Assembly: GCA_026707735.1 (NCBI GenBank)
Contig: JAPOWH010000002.1
Span: 1 to 64,000 of the forward strand
DNA length: 64,000 nucleotides
Origin: Gammaproteobacteria bacterium
GTDB lineage: Bacteria; Pseudomonadota; Gammaproteobacteria; Pseudomonadales; Azotimanducaceae
Direction of reading: 5' to 3'
Shown: positions 53,079 through 60,419 of the stretch, piece by piece
How the letters are laid out: every line of letters starts with the position of its first letter
How positions within the stretch are numbered: position 1 is the stretch's first letter
Notes under the pieces: generated by a model
Database searches by the model: none
What the model was told of the DNA's origin: nothing
Seen by the model: only the letters and a program-made list of their open reading frames with translations
Made by a program: the position numbers and the translations under genes

Positions 53079-53981
53079 CTACGCAAATGGATCTGTTCCA
53101 GTCTTCATGAAGGGGCCCACTCTCTCGGGATGATCGTTGTGTTCTCGATAGGGATAGAGCGATTCGAGTCCCAAAACACGCTCAAGCTCGGGAAAACGCT
53201 TGAGTAGATCGGGATCGATTTCGTCGCGATTCCATTGATGGATAGGCCTCATGTGCATGCGCATGAACACTTGGACCAGCGTGACTCGCAAACCTGGATT
53301 CTTCCTCGGCGTAGACCCATGCCACGTCGACCCGTGCCACACGGCCAGCGACCCAGCTTTTCCATGCAACGGCACGACCTTGAAGGGAGTGTCCTTGAGA
53401 GATGACTCGTGGGGAAGCGTCGCCCTCCCGTAGCGATGCGACCCTGGCACGAAGACGGTCGGACCATCGTCCGCGCCCGCGTAGTCGGTGCACAGCCAGG
53501 AGAGATTTGCCACATGAGCAATGTGCCCTCCGCCCGGTGGTATGCCATGTGCGTCGCTATGCAACCCCAATCCACCAGCTGATTCGGGCTTGATGATCCA
53601 GGTGTGCCCCGTAAGCATTGCGCTTTGTCCCAGCAGCCATCGCGCAATGGTCAGCACACGCGGGTTGGTTGCGGCCTCAGCAAAGACATCATCCTCCTGC
53701 AGCAGGTACCACGAATTCTTGAAGGCAACCTTGGCCTGTTCGGGACTTGCGGTCGTGTGGTCGCCGATTTCAATCTCGTTGCGCCTCTCGCAAGTTCTGA
53801 GTATCGCTTCCCTCAGACGATCCGGAAAATCGTTGTCCGTGCCCATGGTCTCCGGTGGAATCACCGTCAATCCGTAGGCATCCAGTTCCAAGGCATGCTT
53901 GATGAGACCGTGCTCATCAAGATTCCGCATAAGCGGATCCAAGTTTGGGCAGGCTTCGTAGGAGGCGATGTCGTTGTGCAT
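53079..53981 (-). CDS. Phytanoyl-CoA dioxygenase (PhyH) family protein
   Basis: A 300-residue Fe(II)/2-oxoglutarate oxygenase. The iron ligands are HSD in GLGLHSDAHG and a distal histidine in the LAVWHGSTWHGSTP region, followed by an arginine in NPGLRVTLVQVF that would bind 2-oxoglutarate. PhyH homologues hydroxylate varied small molecules, and bacterial ones are seldom true phytanoyl-CoA enzymes. The companion SMP-30 gene suggests that hydroxylation and lactone or ester hydrolysis act on one substrate. That link is an inference. Confidence 0.88.
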   Translation of the reverse strand: MHNDIASYEACPNLDPLMRNLDEHGLIKHALELDAYGLTVIPPETMGTDNDFPDRLREAILRTCERRNEIEIGDHTTASPEQAKVAFKNSWYLLQEDDVFAEAATNPRVLTIARWLLGQSAMLTGHTWIIKPESAGGLGLHSDAHGIPPGGGHIAHVANLSWLCTDYAGADDGPTVFVPGSHRYGRATLPHESSLKDTPFKVVPLHGKAGSLAVWHGSTWHGSTPRKNPGLRVTLVQVFMRMHMRPIHQWNRDEIDPDLLKRFPELERVLGLESLYPYREHNDHPERVGPFMKTGTDPFA

Positions 53982-54397
53982 GGCTATTGAGCAAACACGG
54001 TGGCTAGGAGCGAATATTAGCGTAACTGAACTGGTAGATTACTGTCGATTGAAGCTGTTTGAAGTTGCCTCTAGAATGAGTAAGTCAATGTCAAAAGTGC
54101 CGTGTCGCAGCTGCAACCCGCCGCATTAGGAAAGCGGCAGTCTATTACCAACTGGTTACGGTGGCTCAATAATTTGGGATTTGCTGGTAGCTGTCGCGCG
54201 ACCCACGTTTACTCAAAACCTAATTTTCGGGCCGCTAGAATACACTTGATTTGATATAGCTCACGATTATCTGTAACGGCTGGCCCCTTAGTCTGTTTAA
54301 TTCAGCGATATCTAGACAAATTGCTAGTGTGAGTCTTGACACGAGAAGGCCTACCCGAACGCGAGTAGTAATACTGACGAAGGAATTTTCAACGAAT
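53982..54397. other. Gene-free region ahead of the DprA-PRTase module
   Basis: About 415 bases without a coding frame. It separates the PhyH gene (opposite strand) from the PRTase gene and should hold the module's promoter. A TTGATT hexamer near 54249 followed by T/A-rich sequence is a weak candidate; GCCGC/GCGGC arms near 54130 form a short hairpin. Confidence 0.4.
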
Positions 54398-55384
54398 ATG
54401 CGTGATCAACTACAGCCGAAGCTTATTGAGCAGGCACTCAAACATGCTACAAGAGGGCGCTACGTCGACGCGGCGAGGACTTTTGAGCAATCCAAAGCAA
54501 GTGCGGCGGACGTAGATGAAGGGGGCGCCGAGCTCGCGTACGCGCTCTACCGTCTCGCGTTGCTCTACCTTGCTGAACGGGACTTTCCAAGTGCAATCCA
54601 ACGCATCGAAACAGCGAAACGATTCCCAAATTTACCTCGTCAACTAAACTCGCTGTTTCAAGAGCGAATTGATGTCATTCAAAGGGAACCAGACCAGGAA
54701 GTTCGAGAATTCGACAAAGCTATTGCTGGTCGGTTCGAGAGCGGACCGTCGCATGTCGTACTTCGCGACGAGTTTCTTAAACGGTATACGCTAGAACAAG
54801 CCAAGCGTGAAGCTAATGTAACAGCAATTGAAGGAGTGTCAGCAGTCGGTGTCTATCGATGGGCTGGAGATAGCAACCGCAATGACAAATTGTCGCAATT
54901 GATTCGTAATCTCAAGCGCGGTGAACAGGGAATGCCCGCGCTTTTCGGACGAATCCTAGCTGACCATGTCCAGGCAACCAACACATGTATGGAGTGGATT
55001 CAAGAACTCGATTACATGGTTCCCATTCCTGCAGCGGATCGAAGAACTGCTGAAAGAGGGGCCGACATTGTTTTGCTTATGGGAAAACACCTGAGTTATC
55101 GGCTCAAGATCCCTTTACGAGCCGAATTCTTGAAACGCAGTGAGAACCCAGAGAGATCGCGAGATGTTGTCAAAGCAACTCTAGCGACCCAATACTCATT
55201 CAACAGCACCAAGGAAAGAGACGTCGAGGGTCGAGTAGTTCTGCTACTTGACGATGTGATGACTCGAGGACACACAGCTGAGATCTGTGCAACACTACTG
55301 AAAGAACACGGATGCGCAAAGGTCTTCCTGTTGGTGTTAGCACGTGCAGAGAGTACACTTCAATCTGATCGCTATTCTCAATAG
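54398..55384 (+). CDS. Helical-repeat plus ComF-like phosphoribosyltransferase
   Basis: A 328-residue protein from ATG 54398, with GAAGGAA upstream; a GTG 23 codons earlier is possible. Residues 1 to about 100 are helical and TPR-like (AARTFEQSKA, FPSAIQRIETAKRF). The rest is a type I phosphoribosyltransferase like ComF: VPIPAADRRTAERGAD resembles the ComF R-x-x-x-RG region, and VVLLLDDVMTRGHT (D285, D286) is the PRPP-binding loop. The cysteine-rich zinc ribbon of ComFC is missing. PRTases join or release ribose 5-phosphate units; the substrate here is unknown. It is the first gene of a compact unit with an RHH-DprA protein and a HAD phosphatase, resembling the DprA-PRTase defence pair. Confidence 0.82.
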   Translation: MRDQLQPKLIEQALKHATRGRYVDAARTFEQSKASAADVDEGGAELAYALYRLALLYLAERDFPSAIQRIETAKRFPNLPRQLNSLFQERIDVIQREPDQEVREFDKAIAGRFESGPSHVVLRDEFLKRYTLEQAKREANVTAIEGVSAVGVYRWAGDSNRNDKLSQLIRNLKRGEQGMPALFGRILADHVQATNTCMEWIQELDYMVPIPAADRRTAERGADIVLLMGKHLSYRLKIPLRAEFLKRSENPERSRDVVKATLATQYSFNSTKERDVEGRVVLLLDDVMTRGHTAEICATLLKEHGCAKVFLLVLARAESTLQSDRYSQ

Positions 55385-55491
55385 TAAGTTCAAGAAACAC
55401 AGAATCTGCCTTAGATGATTACGGGTAAGTTGGATTTCCGACACTAGTACAGGGCCGCGATGCTCGCGGTTTAAGGAAGCTATGAATATGG

Positions 55492-56655
55492 ATGCGATAT
55501 AGGCAGGGAATGCAAAAGTCAAAGGAATCTGCTCGTGAGCTTCCAACGCGTACTCACCGCATCGAAACACGACTCGACGAGAGAACTCTCCGAGAACTAG
55601 ACCAATGGCGATCAGCACAGGAGTCTCAACCTTCACGATCCGAAGCCGCAAGACTGCTTCTGGAAGAAAGGCTTTGCTTTGATCGAGACTTAACGAAAGT
55701 TGAACCACCTTGGCAAAGATCGTGTCCTGACAAAGAGCATCTAGGGGCGATTTACGCATTGGAGCACGTATCTGGATTCGGGCCTGCAAAGTTCAGAGCG
55801 ATGTACGAGTCTGGCGTGGATGCCTTGGTGGCAATTGAGAATCCAAGTGTTCTTCCATTCACGGGCCGAACGGGCGAAAAGTTGCAAAAGGGCATTGAAG
55901 CTCTATCCGACACGGATTTGGCCGTTGCGAATGAGCGAGCGGCCGATCAGTTGGAACGAGCCGACAAGTTCTCGGCTTCCATACTGGTTCACGGAGATTC
56001 GGACTATCCCGAGCGGGTATATGCAAGCAACAATCCTGTACCCGTTCTGTATGTCCGGGGTGACCCAAAAATTTGGCGTGAAGGTGAGTCTGTCGCCGTA
56101 GTCGGATCGCGTGAAACCCGCGAGCCCTATGCCGAAGCTGCTCGCATGTTTGCCTCGGTGGCCGCGAACAAAGGCATCTTGATTGTGTCCGGATTCGCTA
56201 TCGGCGCTGACTCAATTGGACACTTCGCAGCGTATGCTGCTGGAGGCCGGACAATTTGTGTAATGCCATGCGGTCTTGATTTGGTATTTCCCCCCGAAAA
56301 CCGTGAGTTGTGGCAAAAATTGCTCGCCTATCCGAATGCAACTTTTGTAAGCGAATTCGGTTTTGGACTTCGTGCTTCCTCCTTATTACTGCGCAAGCGC
56401 AACAAACTGATTGTTGCATTTTCACATGGTGTGCTAGTGGCTCAGTCTGCGCTAGACGGAGGAGCGATGAACGCGTATCGATTCGGGCGCGAGCAAAAGA
56501 AACCTGTTGCCACATTTAGGTCAGATGGATCGAAGGAGACTCTTGGCAATGCGTTGATTTCGGAAGACCGTGTTACAGGAGCATGTGCTTTCGAATCTAC
56601 GTGCAACGAGTCAAAATACGAAGCTTGGCTGCATCAACTCTCCTCCTCGATCTAG
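55492..56655 (+). CDS. RHH-DprA/Smf fusion protein
   Basis: A 387-residue protein. Residues about 20-62 look like a ribbon-helix-helix DNA-binding domain (THRIETRLDERTLRELDQWR then RSEAARLLLEERL). Residues about 85-130 are a helix-hairpin-helix-like segment (SGFGPAKFRAMYESG). Residues about 190-360 are the DprA/SLOG Rossmann fold, with VVGSRET (G205, S206, R207), SGFAIGADSIGHFAAY, CGLDLVFPPEN and SEFGFG. The RNRII loop of competence DprA reads KRNKLIV. The C-terminal winged helix of DprA is absent. DprA loads RecA on incoming single-stranded DNA; SLOG relatives in defence loci sense or make nucleotides. A six-codon frame (ATG 55481 to TAG) overlaps the start. Confidence 0.85.
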   Translation: MRYRQGMQKSKESARELPTRTHRIETRLDERTLRELDQWRSAQESQPSRSEAARLLLEERLCFDRDLTKVEPPWQRSCPDKEHLGAIYALEHVSGFGPAKFRAMYESGVDALVAIENPSVLPFTGRTGEKLQKGIEALSDTDLAVANERAADQLERADKFSASILVHGDSDYPERVYASNNPVPVLYVRGDPKIWREGESVAVVGSRETREPYAEAARMFASVAANKGILIVSGFAIGADSIGHFAAYAAGGRTICVMPCGLDLVFPPENRELWQKLLAYPNATFVSEFGFGLRASSLLLRKRNKLIVAFSHGVLVAQSALDGGAMNAYRFGREQKKPVATFRSDGSKETLGNALISEDRVTGACAFESTCNESKYEAWLHQLSSSI

Positions 56656-57224
56656 ACGGAACAGTGTGGGATAGCCGTCCTTGGTATGCGACGGCAATCG
56701 CACGACTCTCCGGAGTTGGAGCATCTGAAATCGAATCAAAGCTAGGCGAAGGCGCAAACGTGATTCGCTTGGCCAGATCTCATGGCGTAAGCAAAGCGAA
56801 ATTTGCGCGTGAAGCCGTCAAAAACGTTGACCGGCCCGCGCTATATGACGGCGTAATGGATACGCTGAATCGACTTCGTGATCTGGCGATACCTCTTGGG
56901 ATCGTTTCCAACCTTTCAGGTTCGCTTGTAGAGCCATTGTTAAATTCGACAGGTTTGGAGCGCTACTTCGATTCCGTCGTTTTTCCTGGTCGAGGAGTGT
57001 CCGCCAAACCCCAGCCACATGGAATACGGAAAGCACTTAGGGAGTTAGGACAAGAGGGAAACACAAGTGCTTGGTACTTGGGAGACGGAGCAGTGGACGC
57101 CAAGGCTGCCCAGGCAGCAGGTGTGCGCTTCGCATGGGTATCCTACGGCTACGATGACGAGGTGCCACTAGGTGCGGATGAAGTAATCGATCAGTTTGAA
57201 GACGTACTCAAGCTGGTGTGTTGA
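56583..57224 (+). CDS. HAD-superfamily phosphatase of the DprA-PRTase module
   Basis: A 213-residue HAD hydrolase with the phosphoglycolate-phosphatase cap. Motif I is LLLDLDGTVWD (nucleophile D23 and D25 when started at 56583), motif II is GIVSNLSG, motif III is the lysine in SAKPQPHG, and motif IV is YLGDGAVDAKAA. The gene overlaps the end of dprA by up to 73 bases; GTG 56601 and TTG 56625 are alternative starts, but motif I itself spans the dprA stop, so overlap is unavoidable. It probably removes phosphate from a small phosphorylated compound related to the PRTase reaction. Substrate unknown. Confidence 0.85.
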   Translation: MCFRIYVQRVKIRSLAASTLLLDLDGTVWDSRPWYATAIARLSGVGASEIESKLGEGANVIRLARSHGVSKAKFAREAVKNVDRPALYDGVMDTLNRLRDLAIPLGIVSNLSGSLVEPLLNSTGLERYFDSVVFPGRGVSAKPQPHGIRKALRELGQEGNTSAWYLGDGAVDAKAAQAAGVRFAWVSYGYDDEVPLGADEVIDQFEDVLKLVC

Positions 57225-57258
57225 CCGACTCCCTATAGGCTAGTCTGGATCTAGAGTT

Positions 57259-57765
57259 TCACGGGCCATATTGGGATTCGATATCCGTTCGAATCCGTTC
57301 ATCTCGGATCTCGATGAGCTCCTTGATCGTCCATTGAGACAGATCCTTCATGGGAAACTTGGTGCCGGGGCAAGATGTTTTCGAGTCGCCTCGCACTTGG
57401 CGGTGAGCTCCGACTGCAATTGAGGGAAACCGGAGCTTCAAGTCTACGAGCAGGCTCTTGAGCGCTGAAATTTGTTTGTCGGAAGGCGTTTCTGTGTCAA
57501 ATTCACCGGTTAGAACTATTCCTAAGCTCTTGGGATGTTGACCGCGAGTGCTAGTTGGAAAGAGATGGAGCACTTCTCCGTTCGGTTCGATACGGTAGTG
57601 GAAGTTGGCACGCGTGCAGCCATCGTGGTGCAACAGCACAAACTTCACTTCGCCGATGGCTTGATTACTCACTCGGATTAGGGGCGTAAGCTGGTTGTGG
57701 TCAGCAAGACTGCTAGTCGCGTTGCGTCGCAGCTGAATGCTAGCTATTCGTTGTCCTCTTCCCAA
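57259..57765 (-). CDS. PGRP/Amidase_2-type N-acetylmuramoyl-L-alanine amidase
   Basis: A 168-residue zinc amidase domain, started at TTG 57765 because no ATG precedes the fold; the start lies inside the end of the epimerase gene. Zinc ligands are a His in FVLLHHDG, the His in VGAHRQV and the Cys in TSCPGTKF, with Tyr in NFHYRIEP as in T7 lysozyme and PGRPs. No signal peptide is visible. It would cut the MurNAc-L-alanine bond of peptidoglycan or its fragments; a cytoplasmic location like that of AmpD suggests recycling, or it may be released by a holin. It lies tail-to-tail with the HAD gene. Confidence 0.82.
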   Translation of the reverse strand: MGRGQRIASIQLRRNATSSLADHNQLTPLIRVSNQAIGEVKFVLLHHDGCTRANFHYRIEPNGEVLHLFPTSTRGQHPKSLGIVLTGEFDTETPSDKQISALKSLLVDLKLRFPSIAVGAHRQVRGDSKTSCPGTKFPMKDLSQWTIKELIEIRDERIRTDIESQYGP

Positions 57766-58199
57766 TACGGAGGGGTATTGAGTGGGCCTATGTTCTGTCC
57801 AAGCTGAATAAGCACTCCGTTCGTGCTTTTTGGAGAAATGAATGCATCGACTCCACCTTTTTCAATGTCGTAGTTCTTGTCAACGACCCGTACTCCCTCT
57901 TCTTCAAGCTGATCTACAGCCTGTTCAAGATTGGGAGTTTGCAGTGTGATGTGATGCACTCCTTCGCCTCGTTTCTCGATAAAGCGAGCGAGAAAACCCT
58001 CGGGATCGATGGGTTCGAGTAGTTCCAAGCAAAATCCATCGAGATCGAAAATGCCAAGCTTGAATTCTCCCGAGTGATGAATCGATGTGCGGACGAACTT
58101 TGCGCCCAGTTGATCTTCGTAGAACTTGCGGGCTTCAACAATGCTCTTGACGGCGATTCCTATGTGGTCGATTCTTCCTATCGGTTGATTTCCTTCCAT
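57744..58199 (-). CDS. mce: Methylmalonyl-CoA epimerase-like VOC protein
   Basis: A 151-residue glyoxalase-fold protein with two VOC modules. Metal ligands of the family appear as His in RIDHIGIAVKS and His in GEGVHHITLQT, with Glu in LELLEP. The position of the last glutamate, GVLIEL in standard epimerases, is GVLIQL here, so one metal ligand may be altered. Methylmalonyl-CoA epimerase interconverts the R and S forms in propionate metabolism. No mutase or carboxylase gene is nearby. It overlaps the amidase start by 22 bases. Confidence 0.8.
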   Translation of the reverse strand: MEGNQPIGRIDHIGIAVKSIVEARKFYEDQLGAKFVRTSIHHSGEFKLGIFDLDGFCLELLEPIDPEGFLARFIEKRGEGVHHITLQTPNLEQAVDQLEEEGVRVVDKNYDIEKGGVDAFISPKSTNGVLIQLGQNIGPLNTPPYWEEDNE

Positions 58200-58377
58200 G
58201 TTTCTCTACACGCCCCGGTATCACTGACAATCGAGACTCACAACGTAGATTCTTGGCAATTAGTCCGCATATGCCGCAAAAAGACGATGTGGTAAGTCTG
58301 CGATTTTCGATTCTAACAACATCAAGATACGTTCACAGTCAGTGTTGATGACCGTACCGCGAAGTGCTGAGAATCGA

Positions 58378-59379
58378 CTATTCGACAGGATCGAGTGCTT
58401 TACGAATCGCGTCGTCAAATTGCCTAGGCTGATCGATCCACAAAGCGTGTCCTGCATCATCTAATTCACGGTACACGAGGTCTGGAATCTCGCGATAGAT
58501 GCCGTGCCAGAGTTGGAGATTCACTCGATGTTCGCTCTTACCGTTGATCACTGTCAATCGACCATCGAATTTCTTGAGTGCGTTTGAAAAATCCCATTTT
58601 TCTGGGAGCGTCTCCGCAATCTTGCTCTCGGTTTCAGGATTGTGGAAGATTCCGCCTCCTCTAAGGCTACGCCAACGTCTGACATCGTGAAGAAAGTTTG
58701 CCGCGAAGAATATGGTGGCTGCTATCGATCTCTCTCTTGCGGGGAGAGCCCTCAAAGATTCAAAATCTGTTACATCGGAAAGTCCCTCAATTTCCATTTG
58801 ACGAAACGCTTTCTGACGAATCAATTCATCGATTTCCGAATCTTGAATCACGGGGTCGCCCAACTCTAACTCATCCTTACGAGGGTGGCGAAAAGCGGGT
58901 GCTCCTACAAGTATTGCGTTCTTCACTTGATCTGGATACTTGTCAATGTATCCCACTGCCAAGAGGGCACCGGCAGAATGAGCAATGAGGGTCAATTGCT
59001 TGACTTTGAGTTCCTTTCTCAGCGCTTCCAAGTCTTGAACATTTGACTCGAACGAAACTTTCTCCGCATCGCAAGGAGAATACAGTGTCCCTCTTTGGTC
59101 GTAGAAGACAAATCGATTTTGTGAATAGTGGGTATCGAAAGCACCAAGAAGCACATCGTGACTGTGTCCCGGACCTCCATGCAACACAACCACAGGACTT
59201 CCTTTGCCAAACTCTCTAACGAAGAGCACACAATCATCTTCCGTTGGCAGATACCACCGTAGTTCTGTCGATGTAAGTGGGCTCACATTCTCTTCTCCCT
59301 CATTCGCTATGGTCTCGTACACCACAAACATGGTGAGAATTCCTATTCCTATGAGACTAACGCGAAGGCTCCGCATCAC
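58378..59379 (-). CDS. Membrane-anchored or secreted alpha/beta hydrolase (prolyl aminopeptidase-like)
   Basis: A 333-residue protein. Residues about 8-27 are a signal or anchor helix. The oxyanion motif VVVLHGGPGHSHD, the nucleophile elbow IAHSAGALLA and the histidine in DDAGHALWID define the fold. The HGGPG form is characteristic of prolyl iminopeptidases, although the elbow differs from GGSWG. It could cleave N-terminal proline or amide substrates in the periplasm. It stands alone on the minus strand. Confidence 0.83.
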   Translation of the reverse strand: MMRSLRVSLIGIGILTMFVVYETIANEGEENVSPLTSTELRWYLPTEDDCVLFVREFGKGSPVVVLHGGPGHSHDVLLGAFDTHYSQNRFVFYDQRGTLYSPCDAEKVSFESNVQDLEALRKELKVKQLTLIAHSAGALLAVGYIDKYPDQVKNAILVGAPAFRHPRKDELELGDPVIQDSEIDELIRQKAFRQMEIEGLSDVTDFESLRALPARERSIAATIFFAANFLHDVRRWRSLRGGGIFHNPETESKIAETLPEKWDFSNALKKFDGRLTVINGKSEHRVNLQLWHGIYREIPDLVYRELDDAGHALWIDQPRQFDDAIRKALDPVE

Positions 59380-59713
59380 CTAGTGGCTTCGATCGGCTAT
59401 CTGGTTAAGGTGAGCACAAGTATAAGCTCACTCCTGTCGGTTCCATCTGTAGCATCCCATTTATTAGCTAATGAACTAATAAGAAGGTCGCGGATCTGTC
59501 AGCGAGTTCTCAGCTTTGGCAGTGTCGTCAATCCAAACGCCGCAAGTTCGTCTTGGGCAATTCCCATCAATGTATGGTCCATTGAATTGAGAGTTCATCG
59601 ACCCTCGTGGGGGACGAGGGTACGGGAATTCACGAGGCCTTAGTCCTCGTGAAATCGTCTTCTTTCAGTTACCTGTCAGACGCCCCGTCGACATTCTGGT
59701 GCAACGAGTTCAC
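59380..59713. other. Gene-free stretch between the hydrolase and the ABC relic
   Basis: No coding frame is supported. The distal half holds the two hairpins described at 59601-59652. The proximal half may carry the promoter of the hydrolase gene, read leftward from 59379. Confidence 0.45.
59601..59652. terminator. Two adjacent perfect hairpins next to the ABC pseudogene
   Basis: ACCCTCGT-GGGGG-ACGAGGGT (59601-59621) and TCACGAGG-N7-CCTCGTGA (59630-59652) are perfect eight-base-pair stems nine bases apart. They lie just beyond the end of the decayed ABC exporter gene on the minus strand, as a terminator of that former gene would. They share the ACGAGG core. Confidence 0.5.
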
Positions 59714-60205
59714 CTATACGTAGCGTGCAAATTGAGCGTTGAGCATCAATTTGTACTTGCCGTCGAAAATGGGTGAGAAATGAATGTCACGGTCTTGTTC
59801 TCAGTCAGTCGCGCAAACCTGTCATAGAGGGCCGGCTCTCCACGTGCGTCCATTGCGGAGGTCGGTTCGTCAAGAGTAAGAACTTGAGATTCACCCATGA
59901 AAGCGCGAGCAATTGCCAAGTTCTGCCATTCGCCACCCTAGACCGTGTCGTAGCCGAAAGAAAGTCCATTAACCACCTCTTCCGCTGCGCCCATTCGCGC
60001 GGCATCGATGACTCTCTCGCGGTTTTCTACATGTTCCACATCGCCGATTCCAATATAGTCCGCAGCAGAAATGTCGAATCTCGCGAAATTCTGGAAAACG
60101 ACGCTTATGCTCGTCTGGAGACTCTCGACGTCGTAGTCTCGGTAGTCTCGCGCGTCGAGCCTTATGGATCCATGGGTCCGATCATAGAATCGTGCCAGCA
60201 ACGTC
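59714..60205 (-). pseudogene. Decayed mosaic fragment of an ABC exporter ATPase domain
   Basis: Read on the minus strand, 60205 to about 59942 encodes LLARFYDRTHGSIRLDARDY and continues to GLSFGYDTV, close to the ATPase of the exporter at 47068 (LESLQTSMSVVFQDFARFDI is its match). A TAG then replaces the missing LGRTLDEGVDLS. The next part, GGEWQNLAIARAFMGESQ to ENKTVTFISH, matches the other exporter at 45144 instead. A deletion of about 30 codons with a frame shift follows, and the frame resumes as DGKYKLMLNAQFARYV and stop, again like copy 1. The membrane half and Walker A are gone. The gene cannot make an active ATPase. Confidence 0.85.
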
Positions 60206-60419
60206 CCATCGGGCACTAGTCGGTGCACAACTTAGCAGTTTAGCGAGGCCAATCTTGCACCCTTCGTATTCTCCGCTACAGCCCAATTAACCTGCAAATC
60301 TTCGGTATGTGAGCATGTTGTTGTTTCATGCTGTGAGCCACGGTTGCCGATCGTGTATAAATGCTTCCCCAAGAGGACATCGACGAGAGCCCCAGAGACA
60401 GAAACAGAGGGAATACAAG

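Noticed and set aside
54398-56655. Ordinary natural-competence genes comF and dprA
   Set aside because: The PRTase lacks the ComFC zinc ribbon and carries an extra helical N-terminal region; DprA has an RHH fusion and no winged helix; the two are adjacent to a HAD phosphatase gene, which is unlike known competence operons.
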